64,000 nt of DNA, from contig JBHGNT010000021.1 in the NCBI GenBank assembly GCA_043228905.1, positions 8,370,001 to 8,434,000 of the forward strand. Direction: 5' to 3'. Within the stretch, counting starts at the first letter, position 1, and each line of letters opens with the position of its first letter. Positions 10,708 to 21,097 of this stretch are shown piece by piece. The position numbers and the translations under genes were made by a program. This DNA is from Azolla caroliniana. Lineage: Eukaryota; Polypodiophyta. Below the pieces are notes generated by a model. It did no database searches. It was not told where the DNA came from and saw nothing but the letters and a program-made list of their open reading frames with translations.

Positions 10708-11850
10708 CTATCCCCCTTTTAAAACGAAGAGTGTCACGAGTCGTTTTGGATTGAGGACCCGGTTTGTCTGGATATTGACGATGGAAGTCTTCAAGAAGAG
10801 CATGAGCATTGGTCACATTCTCTATCGGTTCCCAGATACGCTCGCTGGGACTATATCCTAGCCAATCGACTAAATAGTAGAGCTTGTTGCGAACAATCTT
10901 GAAATCGAGGATGGCGGCAACCTCGTACTCAGGTCCATCTTCATGTTCGATAGGGGGTGGAGGTGGTTTAATATGACCTCGGATTGTGCTATCCTGATAG
11001 GGTTCTAGGAGAGAAAAATAGAGCACCGGATGTATCCGTAGCTGCGGAGGTAGATCGAGACGAAAAGCGACATCAATAATCTTTTCAATAATATGAAAAG
11101 GACCTAATTGCCGATAATCCAACTTCTCGCATGGGTGAGTAGTTTTGATGTGTCGTCGTAGTAGCCACACCCGATCTCCAATGTCAAAACTGGATGGAAG
11201 CCGATGAAGATTAGTACATAAATCCACTTGTATCTTACATAGCCGCACCAAACGATCATCTGCACAAGGATTTGTAGGTAACTCTGGGGTTTCAAATACA
11301 CACCACCGGAGGTGACAACCCGTGTAAGCATAAAATGGTGTCACTTTTGTCGATGAGTGGACAAAGTTATTATACGCAAATTCGGCGAAGTGGAGATATC
11401 TGCCCAGTCATCTTGATGATAACTTAAAAAGCACCGAAGATACTACCTTGGCGTTTGATTTGTTCGTTCTGCTTGGCTGTCTGTTTGTAGGTGGTAGCCG
11501 GAGGAGGGGTTAAAAGTGACCTTAAGCATTTTAAAGAGATGCTTCTAGAACTTCGAGAAGAACTGGGGTCCACGGTCGCTGATGATACTATCGGGAAGGC
11601 CATGATGCCGACATACTTCACGCAAGACAATTTCGGCGGTTTCTTCAGTGGAGATTTCCTTAGTACATGGCAGGAAATAGGACATCTTCGTATATCGATC
11701 TATTACTGTTAAGATCACATCGAATCCCTTCGAGACCGGAAGATCTGTGATGAAATCTAGGGCAATGGATTGCCATGGCTTGCTTGGAATTGATAATGGT
11801 TCTAATAAACCATATGGATGATGCCTTGGCATTTTTGCTCTTCAACATGT
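10708..11850 (-). pseudogene. Integrase and chromodomain of chromovirus D main copy
   Basis: In minus sense, 11545-11850 holds the core with ALDFITDLP (first Asp) and SDRGPQF (second Asp). The third acid lies in a QTDSQAERTNQ-type segment near 11440-11480. The C-terminal part follows at 11150-11344 (TPFYAYTGCH, RVWLLRRHIKTTHPCEKLDYR). The chromodomain (PEYEVAAILD, LYYLVDWLGYSPSERIWEP, ALLEDFHRQYP) is at about 10750-10960 and is nearly intact. Frameshifts near 11400-11540 interrupt the core. Chromodomains of this family recognise heterochromatin marks. Confidence 0.85.
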
Positions 11851-12717
11851 ATCACAAGTCTGAACAAAATCTTCGACAAATTGTTGCATATGGGGCCACC
11901 AGAATGATCGTTGTACTAAATCTAGTGTTTTAGTACTACCAAAATGCTCAACTATATATGTGTCATGACACTTTTGGACTACTTGAAGGCGACAAGTACC
12001 ATTAGGAACATACAAGAGTTTCTTAAAGAATAGTAATCCATCATGACATTCGAATTGTCGATAGTCCGTACCTGAACAAGATGCTTCAGACGGATCAATT
12101 TGTCCTAGAATGGTTTGAGCGAAAGAATTTGTCTTCAAGTCCTCACGTATGGTATCGATAACGTGGGAATCCAAAGGCATACCGAAGACCTGCGTTGCTT
12201 GTAGTTGTGCCGGTCCCAAGATTACTTGCTTTTGGTTATCGAAAGCCGGCTCGCCGAGACGCGGTGCTAGATACGAACGCCGTGATAATGCATTTGTCTT
12301 CCCTAATTGCTTCCCTGGACGATATGTAATTTTGAAGTTGAAACGAGTGAGGAATTGGGCCCACCGAGCTTGACATCGATTTAACACACGAGCATTCTGA
12401 AAGTAGGCAAGGTTTTTGTGATCACCGAATACGATAACTTGATGAGAAGACCCCTCTAGAAAATGCCTCCATTGCTTAAAAGAGTCCACTATTGCTAATA
12501 GCTCCTTATCGTGAATTTCATAGTTCATTTCCACGATGTCAAACTTGTGTGAATGGAAAGCCACAGGATGTAGCTTTTCATCATCACCTTGTTGAGACAG
12601 AATGCTACCCAATGCGAAATCCGACGTGTCTGCTTCGATGATGAATGGTTTTTCCGGATCAACATGAGCCACAATAGGAGCTGATGTAAATGCCTTCTTA
12701 AGACTCTCAAAAGCCAT
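11842..12717 (-). pseudogene. RNase H and integrase zinc domain of chromovirus D
   Basis: A 291-codon open frame. It begins with the RT thumb to RNase H connection (AFESLKKAFTSAPIVAHVD), has the RNase H signature (IIEADTSDFALGSILSQ, YEIHDKELLAIVDSFKQWRHFLEG, FGDHKNLAYF, KTNALSRR at about residue 165), and ends in the H2C2 zinc-binding part (KCHDT....GSTKTLDLVQRSFWWPHM, QTCDTC). The frame then breaks before the integrase core. It is the best-preserved part of element D. Confidence 0.88.
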
Positions 12718-12899
12718 GTTTGCTTCTTCAGACCAAATGAACGATTGTCCCTTCCTGGTGAGTTGTGTGAGAGGTAGAACAAGCTTTGAGTAATCCTATA
12801 TAAACTTGCAGTAGAAATTGGCAAAGCCTAAAAAGCATTGCACATCTCGCAACGAACATGGAGTCTACCACTCTACCACCATTTTGACCTTAGATGGAT

Positions 12900-13571
12900 C
12901 CATGGAGATGCCTTCCGAGGAAATGACATAGCCTAGAAATTCTACCTAGTTGCACTCGAAACTACATTTTTCTAGCTTTGCATAAAGACCATGTTCTCGA
13001 AGCCGTTTTAGTACTAACAATACATGAGAATCATGCTCTTCTTGGGTCTTCGAATAAACCAATAGATCATCCAAATAGATGATCAAACAAACATCTAAGA
13101 GATCTTGGAATATATCATTTTCTATGTGCTTGAAGACTACTAGCACATTAGTGAGGCCGAATGTCATGACCGTATACTTGAAGTGTGCATATCTGGTGCG
13201 AAACGCAGTCTTCCATTCATCTCCTGGTCGGATCTGTACGAGGTTATATGCTCCTCGTAAGTCGATCTTTGTGAAGAACCTTGCACCATTGATCCGTTCT
13301 AAAAGACTTGAGATAAGGGAAAGTGCATACCTATTTCTAATGGTGACTTTATTCAATCCACAGTAATCTACGACGAGACGAAGTGATACATCCTTTTTCT
13401 TGATGAAGAAAATGGGTGCGCCGGCTGGAGATTTCAAATGTCAAATGAAACCATTTGCCAAATTCTCCTCTATATAGGCTCGAAGGACTTCTAGCTCAGT
13501 TCGTGACGAATTGTAGATCGGTCCCCATGGTGGTTCTTTCCCGGTTGTAAATCGATGGGGCAATCATATGG
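12900..13571 (-). pseudogene. Reverse transcriptase of chromovirus D
   Basis: In minus sense it runs from PYDCPIDLQPGKEPPWGPIYN (13500-13570), a stop in the [13 protein letters not shown] join near 13438, then the palm: [35 protein letters not shown] (first catalytic Asp), FGLTNV, and [11 protein letters not shown] with the catalytic DD intact (13051-13080). The fingers and palm are readable; the thumb is split from the RNase H frame by stops between 12720 and 12945. A solo LTR separates it from the protease. Confidence 0.85.
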
Positions 13572-14247
13572 TGTCGTGAAGATTCCGGGCCATGGTGAGA
13601 AACCGGGGAATATCAGAAGAATCGGCAAAGTGGATCATGTGCACTTACCCTTGTATAAACGTGTGAATAATAGGGGTGCCTTTATGGTGCCGAGTGGGAG
13701 TTAAGTCGGAATAGAGAATCCCATGTAAATCGGGATTTATCCCACATTGTTACGCACCTCCCTCCTTGTGCTATAAAAGGAAGGGAGGGTCCCTTGTAAA
13801 AGGGTAGCCCATTTTGAGTTTGGAGGGTATACCGTTAGATTTAGGGCTAGGCAATTTTCTCTTATTCTTATCGTTTTAGGGTTTCATTTTGCTAGCGTTC
13901 TTCTTCTTCGTTGTCGTCGTCATCGTGTGGGTTGAGTTCATGTTGTTTAGGGTTAGTCCGGTTAGGAGCTCGTATTTCTGAAGGGGTTTAGTCTTCTGCC
14001 CTGTCTCCTGTGCAAGACCCCGCTCGGCACGACGAGCCCGAGAGATCCCCGACAGGAGGTTTGGCAGCAGATTGTTGTTGTAACCTAACCTACCTTGGTC
14101 CGGCTCGAAGCCGGGGTTGTATCTTACTCTTGTAATTATATATATAAAAGGTTATGCATACTCGTGTCTCTGTTGGAGTCGGGTGTGTTTCTTCCCTTTT
14201 GTTTCATGTACATAAGAGGCGTGTGCGGAGTCGGTGTTGCGCGTGTG

Positions 14248-14283
<36 letters not shown>

Positions 14284-14446
14284 TGTGTTCAATATTCTCC
14301 GGTGCGCGACCGGAATCATTCTGGTTTGCACCACAGCCAGTGTAGCCGGTACCGGAGAGGGTCGGTCTCCCGGCATCCATCTCTTCCTCGTTCGAGATCC
14401 CCGTGGTCCCGCCCCGGTCAACACGTACTCGCGGATTACCGTAACA
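13572..14446 (+). mobile_element. Solo LTR of another family inside chromovirus D (875 bp)
   Basis: The reading of D stops at HHRP on one side (near 14447) and resumes at PYDCP on the other (near 13568), so this block is an insertion. It starts TGTCGTGAAG and ends CCGTAACA. The flanks ATGG(T) and ACGG(T) look like a target duplication with one change. It has CTATAAAAGG at 13771-13780 within an inverted repeat, and a CT microsatellite (about 14250-14285). No coding capacity and no second copy were seen here. Confidence 0.75.
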
Positions 14447-15010
14447 ACGGTCGATGGTGAGAAAGCGTATTGGCTCGTACTTTATCGAACACATCGGCAT
14501 AATGACGATACTCCTCTAGAAGTTAAATGGTGGACTCCTCTTTATTGATACTGGAGGGGTTTACTGATATTGCGAAGAGAAACATTTCTTCCTTGTGTCC
14601 TTCGTCACGCAACTGATGTAGCGAAATGGTTGCAATCTTATGATTAGATCCTCGGGTTTGTCGACACCATATTTCTCTTGTTCTCCAATCTATGGCTGGG
14701 TTATGTAATTCAAACCATGGTAATCCCAAAACAATGGGATGTTCTGGGATATTAATTATATTAAATGATACTACACACGCTAAGTTATCTAGGACAATAT
14801 TAACGGGTTCTGACTCTTCTATAATATTTCTTGAAGCAATGGGATGACCATCAATGACTACTACAGAGGCTCGACACGGGATATTTTTTAGGGATATCTG
14901 ATGAGCTTAGGCAAAATTCCTATCCATGAAGCAAGAGTTGGCTCCGGAATCTAAGAGTGCTAAGACATGTACTAGAGGAGTACTTTTAGTACTAACCATT
15001 ACTTGAGCTA
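14447..15010 (-). pseudogene. Protease region of chromovirus D
   Basis: In minus sense the aspartic protease motif LALLDSGANSCFMDR is at about 14920-14965. It is followed by SLKNIPCRASVVVIDGHPI, then IVLGLPWFELHNPAIDW at about 14670-14730, the conserved end of the Ty3 protease fold. The active-site Asp is kept. The protease cuts the Gag-Pol polyprotein. One in-frame stop (NFA*AHQ, about 14908) and frameshifts break it, and the protein is cut off by the solo LTR insertion. Confidence 0.8.
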
Positions 15011-15099
15011 AGAACACATTGCTAACTTGCTTAGAGGAAATGGAACCACTAATGGGCTGCTCACCTCTAGGGCTCCTATTTTGGCTAGACTTCGTCGTT

Positions 15100-16240
15100 T
15101 AACTCTTCTTCTAACTAACTAAGGACATCAAATTTGTTTGATTGATTTGGGCTATTAGCACTATTAATACTATAAGATATTCCTACTGAAATAGACTTGG
15201 GTTTAGTACAATTAGAACTAGCAACTATTTGGTTCACCTATCTTCTTGGCCTATGGGGACAATTCATTACAATATGTGTTGGTCCACTGCAACAAAGACA
15301 TAGTTGATTTGCTCGGCGTCGCTACTTTTCTTCTTCCGATAATGGTCCGTGATGACGTGTAGTGTCAATTTCCATCGGAGTTGGAGTATTCACTAGAGAC
15401 ACATTATATGATTCCCTTGGAAAAAGTTTTGCTACCACTAAGGCGTAGGTGGGTTCTGATCTTGCCCTTGGCATCTGGAACTAACGTTCTGAACATCGTT
15501 CGAAAAGACGATTGTCACATCTCACCGCGCGACTGATTGCTTCTGTCAATGACTTTGGTTCTTCGGGGAAGGTCAAGAGTAAATCCTCGACATCGTTATG
15601 TAGACCATAACGAAATTGGTCCATAAGTGCTTGGTCATCCTAGGGGATATCGGAGGCGAGTAGGCGGAAATCTGCAGCGTATGCGGAGGCTGGACGATCA
15701 CCTTGACGTAATCGTCAGATTTTGTTGATTGTTGTCCTTATGTTGTTAGTATCTCCAAAACATGCTTTAAACTCACTTAAAAACCTCAAATTTGTTTAGT
15801 AAAGGAGATTCCTTTTCTAACAACGGAGCGAATTATGCCAAAGCTGAGCCACTTAACAACATGCCTACTAAACCCACTCGTGATGCATCGGTCGGATATC
15901 GGGAAGGATGCATTTGAATGACTAATCGTACCTGATTAAGGAATCCTCTAAACTACGACTGCGTTCCATCGAATTTCATGGGAAGGCCGATCTTGGGTTC
16001 TTTATGAACCCCTTGCGTACTAGGTCCTTGTTGTTGCATCACGACTATGGTTGCTTCGAGCTGTTGCACGCGTAACACTAGTTCCCCATGTTGTTGTTGT
16101 GTCTGCTGCTTCTCTAAGGAGATTTGTTGAAGCTCCCCCAACAGTCGTTGATTTTCTTGTTCCAATGCATGAAACTTCTCTTTCAAGCATTGCAACTACA
16201 AAAAAACGGATTGATATTCTTGGGCGCTAATAGTGGCCAT
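15100..16240 (-). pseudogene. Gag of chromovirus D
   Basis: Starts in minus sense with a coiled-coil, Gln-rich segment (15953-16195; heptad-like LKEKFHALEQENQRLLGELQQ) followed by a retrotransposon Gag domain (about 15600-15950). A canonical zinc knuckle CLCCSGPTHIVMNC, CX2CX4HX4C, is at 15259-15300. The coiled coil probably helps particle assembly. Several stops and frameshifts occur between the coiled coil and the knuckle. Confidence 0.75.
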
Positions 16241-16334
16241 AGTATGAGAGAAAAGAGGAATACGAGATTAGTATGAAGGGAGGGAGAAGTAAGAAGATAA
16301 AGGAAGAGAAGAAAGGAGAGAAATCGGTTCAAAC

Positions 16335-16458
16335 TATCAGGAACAGTACTAAGACAGAAAAGTATTGTCAGGAATAGTACTGACATAGAAAAGGAATTAG
16401 TACTAAAAGATGAGGATTAGACCTAAGGGAGGTGTAGAACTCTTGAAAGAAGGAAAGA

Positions 16459-16494
<36 letters not shown>

Positions 16495-16790
16495 TGATAA
16501 CAAAAGATATATATTATGTTGAGAGAATATACAATAGTAGCTAAGAGGCTTAAGACTGGCGTTGAACCAATTTGGTTGGAAATAGTGCCTTGTGCCTCCT
16601 TTTATAGTGTTCTTAGGAGTACTCCTGAAGTTTCTCGAATGTTCCAGAGAAATCTAGAATATACATCAATTTTCTATAGTAAAACTTAAATGAAAATAAT
16701 ATTTTTCGTATTACAATATATAGTCTAATGGTTAAGAGCTCGACCCATGTAACATAAGGTCATGGGTTCGAGTCTTGCCATATCATGACA
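16335..16790 (-). repeat. LTR 3 (5' LTR) of chromovirus D (456 bp)
   Basis: Best-preserved LTR: it ends TATCATGACA at 16781-16790 next to element C. It holds an (AG)n run at about 16452-16490 and TTTTATAG near 16600. A plus-strand tRNA-like segment has A box TAGTCTAATGGTTAAG (16721-16736) and B box GGTTCGAGTC (16765-16774). The inner border near 16335 is followed, minus sense, by GTTTGAACCGATTT, which I could not match to a known primer site. Confidence 0.82.
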
Positions 16791-17700
16791 GCTACGACAT
16801 TGAGGATGTTATTTGTAAACGACAAGGGAAAGGTGTTTGTTTGTGATCGTAACTACATTCAATTTGCGATAGTAGACACAAATGCGGATTTTGCCGTTTT
16901 TCTTTGGTACGACCACGATCGGGCTAAGCCATGTGGCTTGTTTGACGGGTTGAATGAACCCGATTTTTAAAATCTTATCGATTTCTTCCTTTACTCGTGC
17001 CGCGTAATTCAGGTTCATGTGATAACGTCGTTGCTGAACTGGTTTTGTGTCCGTTGCCAATTTAATTTGATGTTGGTGAAACTTCAGGTCCAGTCCCATC
17101 ATGTCATCATATGACCACGCAAACACGTCTTTATGCTCCCGTAATAAGTCAATCATTGCGACCCTTTCGGCAGGCGTCAGGTCCTTTGCTATGGACAACA
17201 TTTGTGGTGGCTCGAGCATCCCTACATCAATCTCCTCCAAGGTTGACGTTGTGACCCATCGAGAGATCTCCATTTATTGATCAAATGCTTCATGCACCCT
17301 GCTCAGGTCCAACAATGATTCCCGGTCTGGTTTGTACTCCTCCTTATCTGATGCGGCCGACGCGATGTATCCGTTAGCTGTCTCTAGGACGTCTATCTCG
17401 AACAACGATATTATTCGTGGATTTTCTTCTAGGTACACCTCGAGTTCTATTTCGTCTAGCCCTTCCATCATGTTGACCTCTTCAACATATAGTGGTGTTA
17501 TCGCTTTTGTGAGTGATGTAGTCTCCTACATCAACACCCGAATCTTGTCACGGCCCCGACGGAAGCTAATACTGTTAAACTACTAGTTTTGCTTGATATT
17601 AACGGATTGTAACCATGGGTGACCTAGCAAGATAGGGTATGCGCTAGGAGCGTCGAGAGCTAGCACAACGACTGCAATGTCAAAGGCATCGCCACCTATC
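16791..17700 (-). pseudogene. Tat-like element C: start of reverse transcriptase
   Basis: Minus-strand frame 16809-17273 reads LREHKDVFAWSYDDMMGLD, then the RT entry KQATWLSPIVVVPKKNGKIRICVYYRKLN, then a frameshift. It continues, after the D insertion, at 8420 (LNGFSGYN, GVFVAVV). Upstream, 17274-17471 is the acidic protease-RT linker. Together with 6100-8420 this is one element split by 8.4 kb of inserted DNA. Confidence 0.85.
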
Positions 17701-17985
17701 ACGATTTTTAGTTTTTAGACCAACCCCAATGGTTTGACGGAACGGGTATCCGCCATACAGAGCCAAAATGGGCATGCTTCCCATTCTGTAATGCCGAGAT
17801 GGCTACACATCGCCTTATTGCTCACGTTTAGCCTAGAACTGCCATCGATAATGCAGTTGTTGACTTGCTGGCCTTGCAGAACCACCTTGATGGTTGGGTT
17901 GTGTTGATCAACAACGGTTGGCTCTGAACTAGATGTCGTAAAATTTGTCGGAATTTCGACTCTATCCATGCCCCGGATTCATGTT
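17701..17985 (-). pseudogene. Tat-like element C: protease remnant
   Basis: In minus sense, VVLQGQQVNNCIIDGSSRLNVSNKAM, then LGITEWEA and a Pro-Leu-Gly end. This fits the plant Gypsy protease, in which an I-D-G-G/S triplet forms the active site. The Asp is present but the flanking residues are altered. Reading continues downstream through stops near 17590-17715. Confidence 0.65.
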
Positions 17986-19633
17986 TCCATGGTATGCCGG
18001 AATCAGGGAACCAAGTTCAATAATTTATCCATTGTTAGAGTAATTTCACAATCGGTAAGTGCTTGCCATATCGGATCCGCAATAGGTTTCGTTTCTTGTT
18101 TGTGGGCGGACGAAGTAGCGTTTGCCGACTCCTAGCGCATGCGTTGCACATTGGCTTCATTTGCCTTCTCCACCCAAGCTTCATGGATCTCGACTTGCTC
18201 CACCCATTTCGTGGTTTTAGCCTTATTGCAGGTTGTAGTGGCGTTTGCCGACTCCTAGCGCATGTGTTGCACATTGGCTTTATTTGCCTTCTCCACCCAA
18301 GCTTTCACAGCTTCACGAATCTTGTCCTATTCCGCCCATTTCGTGGTTTTGGCCTTATTACGGGTTGTGACTTGTTGGACTTCCGCGTCCGTCGTGATGG
18401 TGTTCACAGCTGACCCTTTCCCCTTATCACATCATGGGTATTGAGTCGCGTACTATCCTAGATGTTGGTAAATAAAACAATGAACATGGACTCGCCTTTT
18501 TCAACGACTAGGGGTGCCACCGGCTCGGTTGGTGGCGCCTGTTCTCCCGAGATCGTTGGTAACGCTTGTTGTTACGAGGTTTCTGTCAATAATCGCAATG
18601 ATTATCGTGGCCACACTCCTCTTTCAAACTCTCGTCATGGATCCGCTGATTTCGTGATTGTCGGTTTTCACCGAATGGACGTGCTTTGGCTTGACCACCG
18701 CGATTATTAGTGGGATGTTGGTTGTCGTAGCGTCGCCCACGTCGAGAATTATAGAGTTCATTTCTTGGGTAGTCCTCCTCTGAATATGGATCATTGTCGT
18801 GGTGAGGACGGTTGGGATGGCCTGAACGATTATTGCGCTCCAAATTCCGGTAACGCTCTTCTTGTTGGCTCTGATCGTGTTGTCGGTGAGGGCAATGCGG
18901 CTCAATACGGCATAGTGGTGCGACAGGGCAATTTAACATATTATACTCACATTAGTCCACCGTATGCACAGGGGAGTGGCAGATAGGGCAGTGGGCCCAC
19001 ATGTTGCACTTGACCATGAAATGTCCCGGATTCAAGCATATTGTGCACTGTACAGCCTACATAAAATGATAGTCCTCCTCCTGTGTAGTGCTTGTCGTAA
19101 TGATGCCATGGACATAACATCATCTTCGTCCTCAAGTTCTATCTGCAAAGCCCATTCAATGCCATGTCCGTTGTTTTTCCCATAAAGTTCTGCAATCCCA
19201 ACGTCATTCACAAAGGTCGGCGGAAGGTAGCCAAGAAAGTTTCTTTGGTCTCGTCTTTCGTGGAAGCTCTCTTCAATTGACACCTTAGATTCTGGAACCA
19301 TAGGCTGAAATCAACGACAAACTCTTGTTGGAGCTGTTGAATAGAGTAGAACTATCTGATAATTTCACATTGCGGAATGCTTCGGTGAAAGAAGCATAAA
19401 ATCGCCGACTGGAGTTGGTCGAAGGAGGTGAAAACCGCAATGTTGAGCTGGGCATGCCAACAGGCAGCACGTTTGTCAAGGGTCAGACCAAACTCCACGA
19501 TCTTGGAAGTGTGAGCTTCAGCTTCTAAAAGCCGTTGCGACACATGGTTTGCGTTCCACACATTTAGGAACGATCGAGCATGATCTTCGACATTGGTGTC
19601 GCCATTGAAACGAGGGTATGAGAAGGCCATCAC
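17986..19633 (-). pseudogene. Tat-like element C: Gag
   Basis: Gag starts near 19633 (MMAFSYPRFNGDTNVEDHARSF) and passes by frameshift into 19032-19301. A degraded Cys/His cluster follows (about 18920-19060: CTVHNMLESGTF... and CPHR). Then comes a long basic, Arg/Asn/Gly-rich tail (18586-18939, repeated RDRY-like and NRxG motifs) and an Arg/Lys-rich coiled region at 18035-18274 that contains a tandem duplication. The basic tail likely binds RNA. Many frame changes. Confidence 0.7.
18118..18363. repeat. Tandem duplication of about 123 bp inside gag of element C
   Basis: The segment starting GCGTTTGCCGACTCCTAGCG at 18118 recurs at 18241 and both copies run to TTCGTGGTTTT(A/G)GCC. The copies differ by scattered substitutions, and the second has a longer middle. 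In minus sense this duplicates a basic CARSRQT-containing Gag segment. Confidence 0.7.
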
Positions 19634-20700
19634 AATAGATTGACCAAGACTGAGGCAAATATTGCCGACGCAGTGTGGAGAGGTTTGTGGTGTGTTGGTG
19701 GTTTCGCTAGAATAGTGGTGAAGAGGGGATAAGAAGTCCTGCTCAATCAGTGAGCGTTGATTTGAGTGTATTTTCTGAGAGTGTCTGAAAGTAGTCGTTG
19801 AGATGTGTTTTTTGCGCCACGCGTTCCTCTGCCTTCCAAGTTACAGACCGGGTCTGTGGTTTATCCTAACGAATTGGTTCTCTGGTACGTCGATGCCTAG
19901 ACATCCATTCTCTTATGTTTGGCTGTAACGATCACAATTCACCAAGTGTGCCAAAAGTGTTACCGGCTAAGGTAAACAAGGCCTACCATGAGTCCTTCGG
20001 GGCACGACTCAAGAAGATTATGGTGCAGGAAATGGAGAGCGGGACACGGTTCTCACGAACGGTTGTGAACATAATGTGTAGTTGTGCATAAGCTTATGGG
20101 AAGGGAATTAGGACAATGGCTAAAACCGATCTCCTTCGCACAATGTGTCACCCTTACACAGATTCTCTTACACAATTAATCACGCACAGAGATTTCGCAA
20201 ACAAAGAGAAAAGAGAAAAGAGAAAAGAGATTCGGGACAACACAGCTATATTTCAGAGAAAAAATACGCTAGCTTTTACAGGTTTCCCATGCCCTTTATA
20301 TATAGGGTCGTGTTCGGTTATGCTTGAAGCGTGAACCATTACAATGTTCACAATACTTCAATTTAACATTACGCTTCCCTCATCATTATGCTTCTTAACT
20401 TTCTGACTCCATGTCTTCGCCCTGTTCTATTCTTTCCCACTAGGCCGACTTCGGCGGACAAAAGGAGACGCAATTGCAGAAGATCGGCCGGTAGAGGAAA
20501 ACTAAGGCCTGTCGCCTGAGGTCAACACGGACCTGGTGTAAGCTACCGAGAACTGGACAAGACGACCCGTTGTTGTAGAAATTCCGGCTGCTAGAGGAAT
20601 GGGGGAAGGGGGGGGGGGGGGGGTGGCGAATGCGTGTGAACGAAGGTGTGTGTTGATGCATTCAAATATGCCTCTATGTATAAACACATGTAAATAACGT
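19634..20700 (-). other. Probable leader and 5' LTR of element C, non-coding
   Basis: No convincing gene. A minus-strand TATA-like run (20295-20304, CCCTATATATAAAGGGC in context) lies 0.66 kb upstream of the Gag start, as expected of a 5' LTR promoter. Purine-rich AGAGAAAAGAG repeats lie at 20204-20230, and a 16-base G run at 20608-20623. LTR borders could not be set because the 3' LTR is missing. Confidence 0.4.
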
Positions 20701-21097
20701 AGGACTAGTAAGTGCTAGGGACTAGGATTTAATAGCTACTTTAAAGTTCAACATGGATAGAGTGGAATACGGGAGTTTGACGCGAGGAGATCGAGGAAAA
20801 TCTCTGTCCGAAGCGGCCAGTTTAACTACCTGATGTAACAACCCACTCTCTCCTTGGCCTATAAAAGGAGGGAGAGAGGACTGAGGAGGGGTCCGCGTTT
20901 TTGGACAGGGAAGTGATGCCGGTTTGGGTCATGATCTCTCTGTGTGGGTGTCTTCGTGTTTGGTTCGGATTGGAAGCCTCTGATCGCATAGGAAGCCCGT
21001 GCGCTCCTGACAGAGGCTCCTCGTTGAATCAATATGTGTGCCTGTGAGTGTGTGTGGGTGGGAGTGGGTTGTTTTTTGGCGAGCGCGCAACTCTATT
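20701..21097 (+). other. Non-coding, LTR-like promoter segment
   Basis: No coding sequence recognised. CTATAAAAGG (20860-20869) is framed by CTCTCTCCTT and AAGGAGGGAGAG, the same architecture as in the solo LTR at 13757-13789. This suggests a related but diverged LTR, truncated or joined to the repeat block that follows. Confidence 0.4.

Larger units (their letters stand above)
8421..16790 (-). mobile_element. Composite chromovirus D with three LTRs
   Basis: Three related LTRs (8421-8865, 10275-10707, 16335-16790) flank a short internal piece (8866-10274) and a full-length internal region (10708-16334), all on the minus strand. The block is bordered by GCCAC (8416-8420) and GCTAC (16791-16795), a 5-bp target duplication with one mismatch. 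It sits inside the reverse transcriptase of element C, whose reading resumes on both sides. The tandem form is expected from unequal recombination or template switching between LTRs. A solo LTR of another family (13572-14446) splits the main copy. Confidence 0.88.

Noticed and set aside
9680-11712. Plus-strand frames with LEHFKEVLPKFRDKLGSTVTDD-like sequence, present twice
   Set aside because: Antisense of the chromovirus D integrase core in its two copies.
14095-14548. Overlapping open frames on both strands around the CT microsatellite
   Set aside because: They are low-complexity translations (SLSLSL, REREREREH) of a (CT)n tract inside a solo LTR; no domain.
18462-19185. Plus-strand frames opposite the element C gag
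   Set aside because: Shadows; the minus strand carries the recognisable Gag features.
20116-20334. Small plus-strand ORF of 72 codons
   Set aside because: Sits in a probable LTR/leader, contains KREKRKEIR low complexity, and has no homology I recognise.
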